Shown piece by piece: positions 35,067 to 44,807 of a DNA stretch of 64,000 bases. Source of the DNA: an uncultured SAR92 cluster bacterium (GTDB taxonomy: Bacteria; Pseudomonadota; Gammaproteobacteria; Pseudomonadales; Porticoccaceae); NCBI GenBank assembly GCA_902527245.1, contig CABZOI010000009.1, positions 17,369-81,368 of the forward strand. Direction: 5' to 3'. The notes beneath the pieces were generated by a model. The model saw only the letters and a program-made list of their open reading frames with translations. It was not told where the DNA came from and ran no database searches. Every line of letters begins with the position of its first letter. Positions within the stretch are counted from its first letter, which is position 1. The position numbers and the translations under genes were made by a program.

Positions 35067-36438
35067 ACAACATAGAGAAATATATAACAAAAATTTATTG
35101 CATCCTTGGGGTGACTTATCTGAGCTAGGCAATGATGAATCAAGCTCAGTGATTGTCAAGGGCAAAGGCATTCATATTTTTGACTCCGATGGTAATAAAA
35201 TGATTGATGGTCCGGCGGGTATGTGGTGTATGCAAACTGGATATGGGAGAAAAGAGATTGCTGACGCGGTCTCTAAGCAAATTCTGAGTTTAAGTTATGC
35301 GACCTCGTTCACACTTATTAATGATAAAGAGACAGAATTAGCTAAAAGGATCTCTGAACAAACACCTGGAGATTTGAATAGAATTTACTTTACAACGGGC
35401 GGATCGACGGCCGTAGATTCGGCTCTGAGGCTATGTCAACTTGCTAACAACATTAAAGGTGCTCGTAATAAAAAACAAATCATAACAAGAGAGAAGGCTT
35501 ATCATGGGAGTACTTACCTCTCTGCATCTGTCACTGGTAAAGAAAGGGATAAGACGGCAATGGATATCAAGAGAGAGGGTATTCATTTCTTGAAAGCACC
35601 TTGTCATTTTTATTATCCAGAATTTGATAATGAAGACGATTTTTGTGATTTTTTAATTAATGAGCTGGAGGAGAAAATTATTGAAATAGGTCCTGAGAAT
35701 ATTATGGCATTTATTGCAGAACCTATTCTTGCGAGTGGTGGAGTGATAGTTCCTCCAAAAAACTATAATTACCGGTGCTGGGAGGTAGTAAAGAGATACA
35801 ACATTATTTATATCGCTGATGAGGTTGTAACTGCTTTTGGTAGGTTGGGATATTGGTTTGCATCTGAACACGTTTTTGGGATTATCCCAGACATCATAAT
35901 ATTTGCAAAAGGAATTACATCTGGATATATCCCCATGGGTGGATATGCTGTTTCCGAAAAATTTATGAGCACATTTTCTGGAGATGAGGCAGATGGATGT
36001 TTATATTCTAATGGATATACTTGGTCAGGAAGCCCAGTGGCATGCGCTGCAGCCCTTGCTAGTTGGGATATCATTGATTCAGAGAATTTGCTAGAACATG
36101 TATTAAACGTCGGACCTTATTTTCAACAACAACTCCAATTATTGAGAGACATTCCCATAGTCGGCAATGTTCGCGGGCATGGATTGATGGCTGCAGTTGA
36201 GATGACAGTTCGAGGGGAAAATGAACAAGATCTTTTAGAAAAAGACTATGCAATTGGAGAGTTGGTTGATAAGCATTGTCAAAAGTTAGGCTTACTCGTT
36301 AGACCATTCATTAATATTTGTATTATTTCGCCTCCTCTAATAATCACCAAGAAAGAAATTGATAATTTAGTATCTATACTGAGGAAAGGTCTCGAACTTA
36401 CGATGAGAGATCTCGAAGAAATTGGTGTTTCTCTGTAA
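35056..36438 (+). CDS. class III PLP-dependent aminotransferase (SpuC/PuuE-like)
   Basis: A 460-residue class III aminotransferase. The PLP lysine is Lys285 in FAKGITSGYIPMGG. Asp255 in IADEVVTAFGR pairs with the pyridine nitrogen, and TTGGSTAVDSALRL (about 113-126) binds the phosphate. The pattern matches omega-amine:pyruvate transaminases such as SpuC or taurine/GABA transaminases. It is the last gene of the rightward amine operon, overlapping the amidotransferase by 11 nt and ending 10 nt from the convergent nitrilase-family gene. Confidence 0.86.
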   Translation: MTTKQHREIYNKNLLHPWGDLSELGNDESSSVIVKGKGIHIFDSDGNKMIDGPAGMWCMQTGYGRKEIADAVSKQILSLSYATSFTLINDKETELAKRISEQTPGDLNRIYFTTGGSTAVDSALRLCQLANNIKGARNKKQIITREKAYHGSTYLSASVTGKERDKTAMDIKREGIHFLKAPCHFYYPEFDNEDDFCDFLINELEEKIIEIGPENIMAFIAEPILASGGVIVPPKNYNYRCWEVVKRYNIIYIADEVVTAFGRLGYWFASEHVFGIIPDIIIFAKGITSGYIPMGGYAVSEKFMSTFSGDEADGCLYSNGYTWSGSPVACAAALASWDIIDSENLLEHVLNVGPYFQQQLQLLRDIPIVGNVRGHGLMAAVEMTVRGENEQDLLEKDYAIGELVDKHCQKLGLLVRPFINICIISPPLIITKKEIDNLVSILRKGLELTMRDLEEIGVSL

Positions 36439-36448
36439 TTTTGTAAAT

Positions 36449-37300
36449 CTAACTTTCATCAGACGGTATAGATAGCTCACCAAGATTATTCAAAAAATCT
36501 GACTCATTTAAATTTTTGAATTTTTCTTTTGTCAAGATTTGATCTCTGTAGGTTTTTAATGGTTGACCCAAACAGAGAATACCTCTTTCTCTGGTTCTTC
36601 TAACTTTGTTAAAGTCTGCTTCAAATAATAATATTTCTTCTGTTGATTGGCTCTCGTGAATAATATCACCCTCAGGACCGACCAGCATTGATTGTCCAAC
36701 ACCCAAATCGCCTGCACCATTAATATTTACAACATAACACTGTTGTTGTGCGGCAGTGGCAACAACCATTGATTTTTCAGTTTTTCTGTCATTTGTGTCG
36801 GTAAGCGTTGGATGCAAAAGCACCTCTGCTCCATCTGCAATCATCGCCCTGCTTATTTCTGGAAACCAAATGTCATAACAAATAAATAATCCAAACCTAC
36901 CTACGTTTGGAACATCAAAACAACATATATTTTCTCCTGCACTTATACCCCTCTCGTATGGCAAGAAGGGACATAATTTCCGAAACTTGCTAATCAATTT
37001 ACCCTCTGGATTTATAACTATTGCAGTGTTAAACGTTTGGTCACCATCTATTTCATGTATCGAACCGGGTACTAACCAAATACTTAATTCCTTTGCAACC
37101 TCACATAAAACCGTTGTGACCTCATGTAGTTTGGGTTCAGCAAAACCTTTACCAGCGCCACAAATTGCGAGCTCACTGCAAACAATCATTTTTACGAAAG
37201 GATATCTTTTTTTTGTATATTTAATTTTATCTAAAACGTAATCGAGATTACCTCTACTCTTTAAATTGAGCTGAAGTCCAGCTATTGCAAAATGAGACAT
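36449..37300 (-). CDS. carbon-nitrogen hydrolase, nitrilase superfamily
   Basis: A 283-residue amidase of the nitrilase superfamily with the Glu-Lys-Cys triad: Glu43 (CSELAICG), Lys108 (FRKLCPF) and Cys141 (ICYDIWFPE). This is the full catalytic set of amidases and N-carbamoylputrescine amidases. The substrate cannot be told, but release of ammonia from an amide or carbamoyl-amine would suit the neighbouring amine operon, with which it converges 10 nt away. It lies downstream of the MFS gene in the leftward block at 36.4-41.6 kb. ATG start with GGGAA upstream. Confidence 0.84.
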   Translation of the reverse strand: MSHFAIAGLQLNLKSRGNLDYVLDKIKYTKKRYPFVKMIVCSELAICGAGKGFAEPKLHEVTTVLCEVAKELSIWLVPGSIHEIDGDQTFNTAIVINPEGKLISKFRKLCPFLPYERGISAGENICCFDVPNVGRFGLFICYDIWFPEISRAMIADGAEVLLHPTLTDTNDRKTEKSMVVATAAQQQCYVVNINGAGDLGVGQSMLVGPEGDIIHESQSTEEILLFEADFNKVRRTRERGILCLGQPLKTYRDQILTKEKFKNLNESDFLNNLGELSIPSDES

Positions 37301-37312
37301 GTTTTTCCCTTT

Positions 37313-38485
37313 TTAATTAAGTCTTTCAGATTTTTTTGCAGGCCATAAAGCGATTAAACCACACAATAACAGTCCAACTGTTGAGAGATTTATTATTGCA
37401 TTGAAATTTGATTCACCAATAACCATTGCCGCAATCAAAGGACCACTTGCTAAGCCAATTTTAGAGACAAAGCCAGCGAATATTACTACTTGCCCTTTTT
37501 TATCAAGAGCTGCGCATAGCCCTAAAAGAAATGGAATTGTAAAGGCCCAAGTGATTCCAGTGATTGCATTGGCAATGAAGTAAACGGATGCAAGTTCAGT
37601 CCAGTGAAGAGCAAACGTAAATAGTCCAGCGACAGAGGTGCCAATTATTATTGGTTTGGCTCTTCCAAATTTGGTACCAACTTTATAAACGAGAAGCGCT
37701 CCAGCGATTGCAATAATATTTGCTACTGTAAGCACATTGCTAAGATAGTTGACTGAGTATCCATTTTCTTTTCCGAGCTCAATAGTGTAATCAGCGATTC
37801 CCATATTAGAGGATTGAAAGAGAAAAATAGCTAACAGACTGAGAGCGGCTGGGATTAAAAGTAAATTCTTGGAATTTGCCTTGGATTTGTCTGTTTTTGA
37901 AACGTCATCATAATCTGGAATGAATGGAATCATACTGGCGGTAATCAAACTAAAAATTATCAAAGCTCCAAATGCTGCCCCAGGTCCAAAAACTCCTACA
38001 AGTTTCGGCACAGTGAATATTCCGATACTTCCAAAGGTGTATTGAATCGCGACTAACATTCCAAATACTTTGTCTGGACTTTCTGTTCTGGCAATTATTG
38101 AGAAACCCAAACCGACGAGAAATCCACCAATACTTCCATGCAAAAATCTCACGCCAATTAGGGTATTGGTTTCACTTAAAAAGAAAGATAAGGAATCAAT
38201 TGTTATGAGTAGCAAAATGAGGATGTAAGCTGAACGCCTCCATTTAAGATACTTGACAAAAAACGTAGCTATCAATCCACCAAAAGCTGCACCATATTTA
38301 TTAGCACTTGTTATGAAACCTGCCTCAGATCGAGACACTCCCAGTCCATCAACAAACGCCGATAAAAATGCTGCACCCAGATTCACATAAAATAAACCTG
38401 CAGTTGCCAGAAACGCCAAGAAGATGGCAACTTGTAAACTATTCTTTTTAACTTTCAATATTCCATTTCTCTCTTTACTTAGCAA
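37313..38485 (-). CDS. MFS transporter
   Basis: A 390-residue major facilitator with about 12 hydrophobic segments, two halves of six around a polar loop near residue 205 (DYDDVSKTDKSKANSK). The loop between helices 2 and 3 (about 75-90) is weakly conserved. The N-terminal start is uncertain: TTG at 38485 overlaps the upstream stop, while TTG at 38458 gives MKVKKNSLQ with a better-spaced purine-rich site. The substrate is unknown; adjacency to the amidase suggests uptake or export of a small amine or amide, which is inference. Confidence 0.8.
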   Translation of the reverse strand: MLSKERNGILKVKKNSLQVAIFLAFLATAGLFYVNLGAAFLSAFVDGLGVSRSEAGFITSANKYGAAFGGLIATFFVKYLKWRRSAYILILLLITIDSLSFFLSETNTLIGVRFLHGSIGGFLVGLGFSIIARTESPDKVFGMLVAIQYTFGSIGIFTVPKLVGVFGPGAAFGALIIFSLITASMIPFIPDYDDVSKTDKSKANSKNLLLIPAALSLLAIFLFQSSNMGIADYTIELGKENGYSVNYLSNVLTVANIIAIAGALLVYKVGTKFGRAKPIIIGTSVAGLFTFALHWTELASVYFIANAITGITWAFTIPFLLGLCAALDKKGQVVIFAGFVSKIGLASGPLIAAMVIGESNFNAIINLSTVGLLLCGLIALWPAKKSERLN

Positions 38486-40080
38486 ATTGACTGATGCTGA
38501 TTGAGATTTTTTACAACTTCAGCGAATCTGAACACACCACTGTCACTAAAGTAATAATAGACAACATTTATAGGTAATAAAACAACTTGAATTCCTCCAT
38601 ATCCTGACATAAATGGGATCCAACTTTCTTTATTACAATCAAGTGTGTCTGATGCATTCCATGCCCAGAATCCATTTTTATATCTGAGTGATTCTGCTCC
38701 GGCGACACTTCCTCGGTTACTATTATTTTTCTGCATTGCATTGTTCAACATTTCTTCATCCAAATACTTTCTCAATATTGACTTCTCTGATGTAATGTCA
38801 CTACCTATTTTGGCAATATCATCTTTTCTCAACATTAAGCCCCAACCAGTTAATGGTATGTTTTCCAATCGATGAGGTTTTTCAATCAATGGCGACAATT
38901 TCAACTCTCTCCATATTGGAATGATTAGATCTTCGTAGAATTCGCGATTGGCTCCAGCTTTTGCCTCCCAGAATCGTTGAATTGCCTGTCCTAATAGCCA
39001 AAATTCGGTGGTGTGATAAACCCATTTGGATCCAGGCTTTGATTTTTGTTTATATCGGTTACACACATGTTTTAAGCGTTCTCGGCTGGTTGATAAATTG
39101 AAGAACGCACCAATATGGTTTTCCTCATCATAGTGAGATCTTACCTTTCCATAACGACCAGTCGTATTATTTAACAGATGATAAAGAGTAATTTCCTCCC
39201 AATGACTACATTCCGGAATAAGATCTGAAACCGCTATATCTTTGGCACCAGGGTAAAGCCTTTCTAATCTCATCAAAGCCACACCGCCAATAAGGGATTT
39301 TGTCAACGAGTATGCGGGCAACGGTGTGTAATCGCAGTCGGGAAATCTAGCCCCTCGAGTTAAACAGGGTCCTGTGTAATGTTGATTATCAAGTATAACT
39401 CCAAAGCTGGTCATGTCCCCTGGGTTAATGAAATTATCTTGTGAGAAGATATTTTCCTTAAGTTGCTTATTTATAAGAGCTAAGTCCACAATTGATTTTG
39501 TAGGCATTCGATTTGCAACATAATTGGCATGCTTAGATAAAATTTCATCACTAGATGGTAAATCGATACTTTTTATTGTGATATCAACCTGGCCTTGTGA
39601 ATTAAACTGAAAATAAATGCAAGTCTCTGAGGCAATTTGATAACCTGCATTATCATTTTCAATTATTAATAGCCCTTGATGTGTGCAGTTTTGTCCTTTT
39701 TCAATAAGTGCAAATGGTAGAACAATACTTATTCTTTTGTCTTTCAAGTACCATTTCCCCGGCTCAAAAAGAATATTCCAAAATTTATTATCTGTTTCAA
39801 TCAGGCCTTGTTTGCGGGGAATAACTTCGCCATTGGGACTAATGATTAAATCAATATTTGCTTTTGGAATTTTCCCCAATTCGTTTCCTGTAAGCCGACC
39901 ATTACCAAAGGAATCCTTTAGGATGCTGAATGAGCTCACTGTGCTTTCTTTAAAGTCTATATTTAAAGTAGAGGAGGCAATGACATCAAATGAAAAGATA
40001 ATTAAAAATAATCTCAGAGTCTTTTGAAAGATATAATTTATCTTAGATTTTGATAGCTCAACGATCAATTTGAATACCAT
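38479..40080 (-). CDS. exported serine hydrolase, beta-lactamase/class C fold
   Basis: A 533-residue protein of the serine beta-lactamase-like (PF00144-type) fold. An N-terminal hydrophobic stretch (LRLFLIIFSFDVIASS, about 22-37) is a probable signal peptide. An unrecognised domain of about 180 residues follows, then the hydrolase domain with the catalytic Ser258-x-x-Lys261 (AYSLTKSL) and the tyrosine motif VYHTTEF. Such enzymes hydrolyse esters, amides or peptides. It overlaps the sulfotransferase stop by 23 nt and the MFS start by 7 nt, so the three genes are coupled. Confidence 0.78.
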   Translation of the reverse strand: MVFKLIVELSKSKINYIFQKTLRLFLIIFSFDVIASSTLNIDFKESTVSSFSILKDSFGNGRLTGNELGKIPKANIDLIISPNGEVIPRKQGLIETDNKFWNILFEPGKWYLKDKRISIVLPFALIEKGQNCTHQGLLIIENDNAGYQIASETCIYFQFNSQGQVDITIKSIDLPSSDEILSKHANYVANRMPTKSIVDLALINKQLKENIFSQDNFINPGDMTSFGVILDNQHYTGPCLTRGARFPDCDYTPLPAYSLTKSLIGGVALMRLERLYPGAKDIAVSDLIPECSHWEEITLYHLLNNTTGRYGKVRSHYDEENHIGAFFNLSTSRERLKHVCNRYKQKSKPGSKWVYHTTEFWLLGQAIQRFWEAKAGANREFYEDLIIPIWRELKLSPLIEKPHRLENIPLTGWGLMLRKDDIAKIGSDITSEKSILRKYLDEEMLNNAMQKNNSNRGSVAGAESLRYKNGFWAWNASDTLDCNKESWIPFMSGYGGIQVVLLPINVVYYYFSDSGVFRFAEVVKNLNQHQSIC

Positions 40081-41641
40081 TCTTGGTTAATATTGAGGAA
40101 AATGGTTGTAAGTAATCTTCAAAGTTTTTCCAGCGATCTAATGAATCCGTATAGATGGGTTGTCGTACTTGTGCTGCGCTTGCTGTTGTTACTGGATTTT
40201 TATTTTTATAAAAATTTAAGCAATTGGATTCAAAAGCAAGATCACAAAATTCACAAACTTTCTCAATTTCCGGTTTAGTATTTTTTACTAAATCCTCATA
40301 GTTCAATTCATAAATCATATTTGGAAACAAATCTTTCCAGTGATTCATGAGATTTTCATAAGAGACATAATATTTTGCAATATCTTTTAGATCATATGAA
40401 TATGGATAGATATCCCTAAAATTTTGTTTAAAAATTGCAAAACAAAATGCCATTGGATGCCTTTTCATGCGAATAATTTTTGCATTTGGAAAGCTTTGAA
40501 GTATGTGGGCTATATACAAGAAATTGAGAGGTAGTTTGTCGATAAAATACCGACAATCACTATTTTTTGAGACAGCTTTCTCAAGATAGTTGCTCTTCAA
40601 TTTATCAAAGTTAATATCTTTCGAAAGCTCTATAAGTTTCAGTATCGAGAGTGGTTTATCTCTTGTAGTTTCTCGGCAAAGTGTAATTATTTCCCTACCA
40701 AAGTGATCAAGCTCGCCACAAGAGACTATCTCTGAGTGACAATCTAAAATTCTCTCCAAAAGAGTGCTTCCCGTTCTAGGTAGACCTAATATGAAAATTG
40801 GCGTGGGATTTGATTTAAGACTTGTATTGTCGTCACTTGATGAGGTTTTGAAGGTTTCGATTAATTTATGCATTATATTTTTGTCGATCTGAACATCGTA
40901 CTGCATCTTACTCTTTCGAATCTTCGAGGCCTTTTTTAAATATGAGAATGATTTAGTAAATTCATTCAAATCATCAAGCTCTTTGGCAAGCGCATAGTAT
41001 ATTCCAACTTTATCAGCTGAAGTGACTCGAGAGTCTTTCGAGATTTCTAGCAATTCACTGATGTGATTGCTCTCTATTGTTTGTCTTTTAAGAGATGATC
41101 TCATTGACTGCGCTTCTGAGTCTTTTGGATTTAATTTTAAGCACCTATTCAAGCTATTTTCGCAATTGTCCAGATTTCCAATAAATCGATAAGCAACCGC
41201 AAGGTTGAAATGTAAAAGATAGTTACTAGGATCTCCAAAAATGGCGGCTTCGTATTTTTTTATTGCTTCTGAATGCATTTCCTCAGAGGAGAACAGCATT
41301 GCTATTTGACTATTGGTGCTTGAGTCTGTGACTTTGAGGCTCGCCAAGGTGGAAAGAATCTTTTTAGCCTCATCAATTCTTTGTAGCTGGCTTAAAAAAT
41401 GAAATCGTTGAATAAGGATTTCCGGATTATTTGGTTTTAGTTCGAGTGCTTTCGATGTGGATACCAGCCCTGCTTTAGGCTTGCTGAAATTTTTGTGCAG
41501 AATACCTGCCAGTCGCCATCCTTCAAAATTTTTTGGATAGGTTGTGTTCAACTCGATACAAAGTCTCACCGCCTCTTTTAAATTTCGCTGTTTTATATTT
41601 CTTAAGCAAGAGACAGTGAGTTCCGCTTGTTTATCTTCCAT
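40058..41641 (-). CDS. TPR-repeat sulfotransferase
   Basis: A 527-residue two-domain protein. Residues 1-250 are tetratricopeptide-like helices (for example GWRLAGILHKNFSKPKAG and AVAYRFIGNLDNCENSL). Residues about 280-527 form a PAPS-dependent sulfotransferase with the 5'-phosphosulfate loop GLPRTGSTLLERIL (286-299) and the second PAPS element RMKRHPMAFCFAIFKQNF. TPR-sulfotransferases of this type are frequent in marine gammaproteobacteria and act on carbohydrates or unidentified acceptors. It is first in a tightly overlapping leftward block, 42 nt downstream of the TonB receptor stop. Confidence 0.85.
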   Translation of the reverse strand: MEDKQAELTVSCLRNIKQRNLKEAVRLCIELNTTYPKNFEGWRLAGILHKNFSKPKAGLVSTSKALELKPNNPEILIQRFHFLSQLQRIDEAKKILSTLASLKVTDSSTNSQIAMLFSSEEMHSEAIKKYEAAIFGDPSNYLLHFNLAVAYRFIGNLDNCENSLNRCLKLNPKDSEAQSMRSSLKRQTIESNHISELLEISKDSRVTSADKVGIYYALAKELDDLNEFTKSFSYLKKASKIRKSKMQYDVQIDKNIMHKLIETFKTSSSDDNTSLKSNPTPIFILGLPRTGSTLLERILDCHSEIVSCGELDHFGREIITLCRETTRDKPLSILKLIELSKDINFDKLKSNYLEKAVSKNSDCRYFIDKLPLNFLYIAHILQSFPNAKIIRMKRHPMAFCFAIFKQNFRDIYPYSYDLKDIAKYYVSYENLMNHWKDLFPNMIYELNYEDLVKNTKPEIEKVCEFCDLAFESNCLNFYKNKNPVTTASAAQVRQPIYTDSLDRWKNFEDYLQPFSSILTKNGIQIDR

Positions 41642-41683
41642 AAGTTCAGATGAGCTTAAAGAACTTTTTGCACGCTAGAAAAC

Positions 41684-44095
41684 TTAGAATTTTTTTGTTG
41701 CCTTGAGCGTGATCGTTCTGGGCATCGTAATAAAATCTTTCTGACCAGTTCCATAGAATCCGTTAGCAATATCTGATGTCATATACTCTTCTTTATATGT
41801 TGCCACCGTACCTCGATCATTAAGAAGATTTCGCGCAATGAGCGATACAGACCAATCATTACCGAGTAAATTGAGTGATGCAAACCACAAATCAAATCCA
41901 TCTAATGTATCAGCCCAATCGGGATCGATATTTAGTATTGAGTTCTCAACATCAGACTGATAATACCCATCAATTCTTGAGATAAATAAAAGTCCATTAT
42001 CGAGATATCTCTCATTTTTTGCACCAATATTTATTGTATGTTTGGCGGTTCCGGGAAGTTGTGCGCCTTTCGTTGCTCGTAACTCTGATTTACCAGTTGT
42101 GAGTGCGCTTGCATCGTGTAAATAAAGATCCTGAGTGAGCTCTGCATCCACGAAGGTATAACCACCAAAAAGGGTTGTTGAATCAGATACAGCCCAATTA
42201 AATTCAGTTTCGATCCCTTTTGAACTAGCCTCAGATCCATTGGCAACCGCATAGTACGCGCCGGATGGTGTCGCAACATTGACTTGAGGATCTTGCCAGT
42301 CAACATAAAATGCAGAAATTGTATAATTTGAGCGGTTCGTTGAGCCTTTCAAACCAATTTCATAATTCAAGACAGAGTCACTACCAAAATTACTCCATTC
42401 AGGATCATTTGGATATGCTTCGTCAGGCCTAACAGGAGCAGCATTTGTTCCACCTCTCCGATATCCCTCTGAGATGGTTCCATATAACATTGCTGAATCA
42501 CTGTACCTCCATGCTAAATTCATCTTCATTAGAGTGTCACTATCCGTTTGAGTATCTTTTACAACAGGATTGAAGGCACCCCAGATTGGAAATGATGTTT
42601 GAGATGTTACTCTATCTTCGTTATCAAAGTAGCGAGCTCCCAAAGTGAGATCAACATCATCACTGAGTTTCCATGTTATCTCACCAAATACGGCAAAGTC
42701 CGTATAAAATCGTTCATGACTCCAATCAAATGTTACATTGGTTGAGGGATCGTAATATAAACCATATCCGTACCCAAAACCCTCAGGTTCTACAGCAGTG
42801 GCCCATTCTTGGAATCCCCGTGCCCTAGTTTGCTGAGCCGCTGATGCTTCTTGATCCATGTAAAATGCACCAATTGTCCAATCTAAGTTTTGATCACCGT
42901 TTGACACTAAACGTAGTTCTTGAACAAAAGCTTCTTCTGTGTTTTGTCGCTCTGCAGCAATTGCAGGTCGGAGCATGTAGCCGTAGCCGTAATAAAATAA
43001 CCAGCCTTTTGCTGCAAAAAATCCGGTATTATCACTGACTCCTTCATATGATCTATCGTATGCTGACGTGCTTGAGCTCAGTGTTGCAAAGCCCATATCA
43101 TAGGTCATTTCTAGGCTTGTAAATTCAGATTCATTGGATGAAGGTTCGTTTATAACTGCTCCAATTTCATAATCGTCGTAATATTCACCCCAACCATTAG
43201 GACCACTTGTTGTTTGACGTCTTCCTCCATATTCTCCCTTCTGATTCATATAAGTGACAGAAGCTTCAAATTTATCTGATGGTGTCCATTTCATTGCTGC
43301 TCTAGAATAGTCAATATCAACAGTATCAGCGTCTTTATTATTGATATAAACAGGGCCACCATAAGCCACTCCAAATGCATCACTAATTGGCACACCATTT
43401 CCATCGGAGGCGTAAACATTGGCATAATCTACAATGCCTGCATTATCAACTATTCCGGCACTAAATCGCACCGCCAAGCTCTCAGACAAAGGGATATTTA
43501 GCATCGCGTTTAGATCAATATTTCGTCCGCTAGAACCATGAGTTCTTCCAATTGACGTATCGAGGTATCCTTCAATTTTTTCATTCGTAGGCTCATTCAG
43601 GACAAATCTCACAGTTCCACCAAGTGACCCAGATCCGTATAAAGTTCCTTGAGGGCCTCTTAATGCTTCAACTCTTTTGACATCTTTTAAAACAAAATTT
43701 GCGAATACCGGTGTATCTCCAACGTAGGTTGATACATTGGGATCTGATAGAAATCGTCTATCAGTCGCAGATGGATCAACATTTAAGCCACGGATTGTTA
43801 TTACATTGTTATTTTCTGAGAATCTTCCTCCGCCGTCAGCAACTGTAATGCCCGGCATGGCACGCATCAGGCCTTCCATATCAGTAACATGCGCTTCCTC
43901 GATTTCATCCCCTGTTATCGCTGAGATATTAAAAGGTATTTCACTTGGGACCATGTCTCTTCTGGTCGCGGTCACAATGATTTCCTCTAGTGTCTGCTCT
44001 TGCGCTACAGCAATCTGAGGTGTTTGCGCTATTAATGATGACAGTGTTATAGCAGTTGCAATTTTCGTTTTATGAAATTTGAGTTTTGGATTCAT
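41684..44095 (-). CDS. TonB-dependent outer-membrane receptor
   Basis: An 803-residue TonB-dependent receptor. The signal peptide runs to about Ala31 (IAVA), followed by the TonB box LEEIIVTATRR (36-46), a plug domain (VEALRGPQGTLYGSGSLGG) and a barrel ending in KATKKF with a C-terminal Phe. It is similar in overall plan to the receptor at 232-2631 but longer in the barrel. It starts with AAGGGA in a suitable position upstream. It is followed on the same strand by the TPR-sulfotransferase and serine hydrolase, so the set may import and process one kind of ligand. The ligand is unknown. Confidence 0.93.
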   Translation of the reverse strand: MNPKLKFHKTKIATAITLSSLIAQTPQIAVAQEQTLEEIIVTATRRDMVPSEIPFNISAITGDEIEEAHVTDMEGLMRAMPGITVADGGGRFSENNNVITIRGLNVDPSATDRRFLSDPNVSTYVGDTPVFANFVLKDVKRVEALRGPQGTLYGSGSLGGTVRFVLNEPTNEKIEGYLDTSIGRTHGSSGRNIDLNAMLNIPLSESLAVRFSAGIVDNAGIVDYANVYASDGNGVPISDAFGVAYGGPVYINNKDADTVDIDYSRAAMKWTPSDKFEASVTYMNQKGEYGGRRQTTSGPNGWGEYYDDYEIGAVINEPSSNESEFTSLEMTYDMGFATLSSSTSAYDRSYEGVSDNTGFFAAKGWLFYYGYGYMLRPAIAAERQNTEEAFVQELRLVSNGDQNLDWTIGAFYMDQEASAAQQTRARGFQEWATAVEPEGFGYGYGLYYDPSTNVTFDWSHERFYTDFAVFGEITWKLSDDVDLTLGARYFDNEDRVTSQTSFPIWGAFNPVVKDTQTDSDTLMKMNLAWRYSDSAMLYGTISEGYRRGGTNAAPVRPDEAYPNDPEWSNFGSDSVLNYEIGLKGSTNRSNYTISAFYVDWQDPQVNVATPSGAYYAVANGSEASSKGIETEFNWAVSDSTTLFGGYTFVDAELTQDLYLHDASALTTGKSELRATKGAQLPGTAKHTINIGAKNERYLDNGLLFISRIDGYYQSDVENSILNIDPDWADTLDGFDLWFASLNLLGNDWSVSLIARNLLNDRGTVATYKEEYMTSDIANGFYGTGQKDFITMPRTITLKATKKF

Positions 44096-44250
44096 AAGGA
44101 AGTCCCTTTGTAAGTCAAATTGTTTTTATTGGAAGGTATTGTTTTGAGAACGTATCAGTATTTTCGCGTTATTTCCAGTGAAACAAGAATACAAAAAGAC
44201 AGATTGAATATTTTCTGAGTTAAATAACATTTTTGGAAATAATGACGTAA

Positions 44251-44700
44251 CTATATTTCAAGGGAATATTTATAAAATTCATTATCCTTCTCATAACCAA
44301 GAGATTCATAAAGTTTTTGAGCACCCGTGTTGTCATAGGATGTTTCTAGATCAATTCTGGATGCACCTCGAAGTTTTGCAACAGATAGACAATGGTTTAA
44401 CAGACTTGTCCCAATATTTCTATTTCTGAACTCTGGGAGCACAAATAAATCATATAGAACAAGGATCGGGGATGCTTCAACACTGCAAAACGTTGGATAA
44501 AGTTGTGCAAATCCGCAATTTCTTCCATTAAATGACGCTAGAAATATTATTGATGTATTGTGTTCCATATGACCACCAAGAAATTCTTTTGCTAGTTCAA
44601 GGTCTTCGTTTTGATCATAAAATTGCCGATATTGATCAAACATGAAAGCAACATCATTTAAATCTTCTAAACCTGCTTCCGCTATTGTTACATTTTCCAT
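44251..44700 (-). CDS. GNAT-family N-acetyltransferase
   Basis: A 149-residue GNAT acetyltransferase. The acetyl-CoA loop is FRNRNIGTSLL (about 91-101), preceded by the beta-4 strand LYDLFVLPE, and the C-terminal YESLGYEKDNEFYKY is typical of the fold. It acetylates an amine or amino acid, but the acceptor is not evident. It is read divergently from the aminotransferase gene at 44808 across a 107-bp gap and lies downstream of no gene on its own strand, so it is probably monocistronic. Confidence 0.82.
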   Translation of the reverse strand: MENVTIAEAGLEDLNDVAFMFDQYRQFYDQNEDLELAKEFLGGHMEHNTSIIFLASFNGRNCGFAQLYPTFCSVEASPILVLYDLFVLPEFRNRNIGTSLLNHCLSVAKLRGASRIDLETSYDNTGAQKLYESLGYEKDNEFYKYSLEI

Positions 44701-44807
44701 TTATCTGAACTCCTCTTTAACTTGTGTTCATTACAATATCATTTGTGTTATCTTCATTCCAAGAACTCACGTTTTTAAAAAACCATTTTTTGTAGGTGGA
44801 TAGATTT

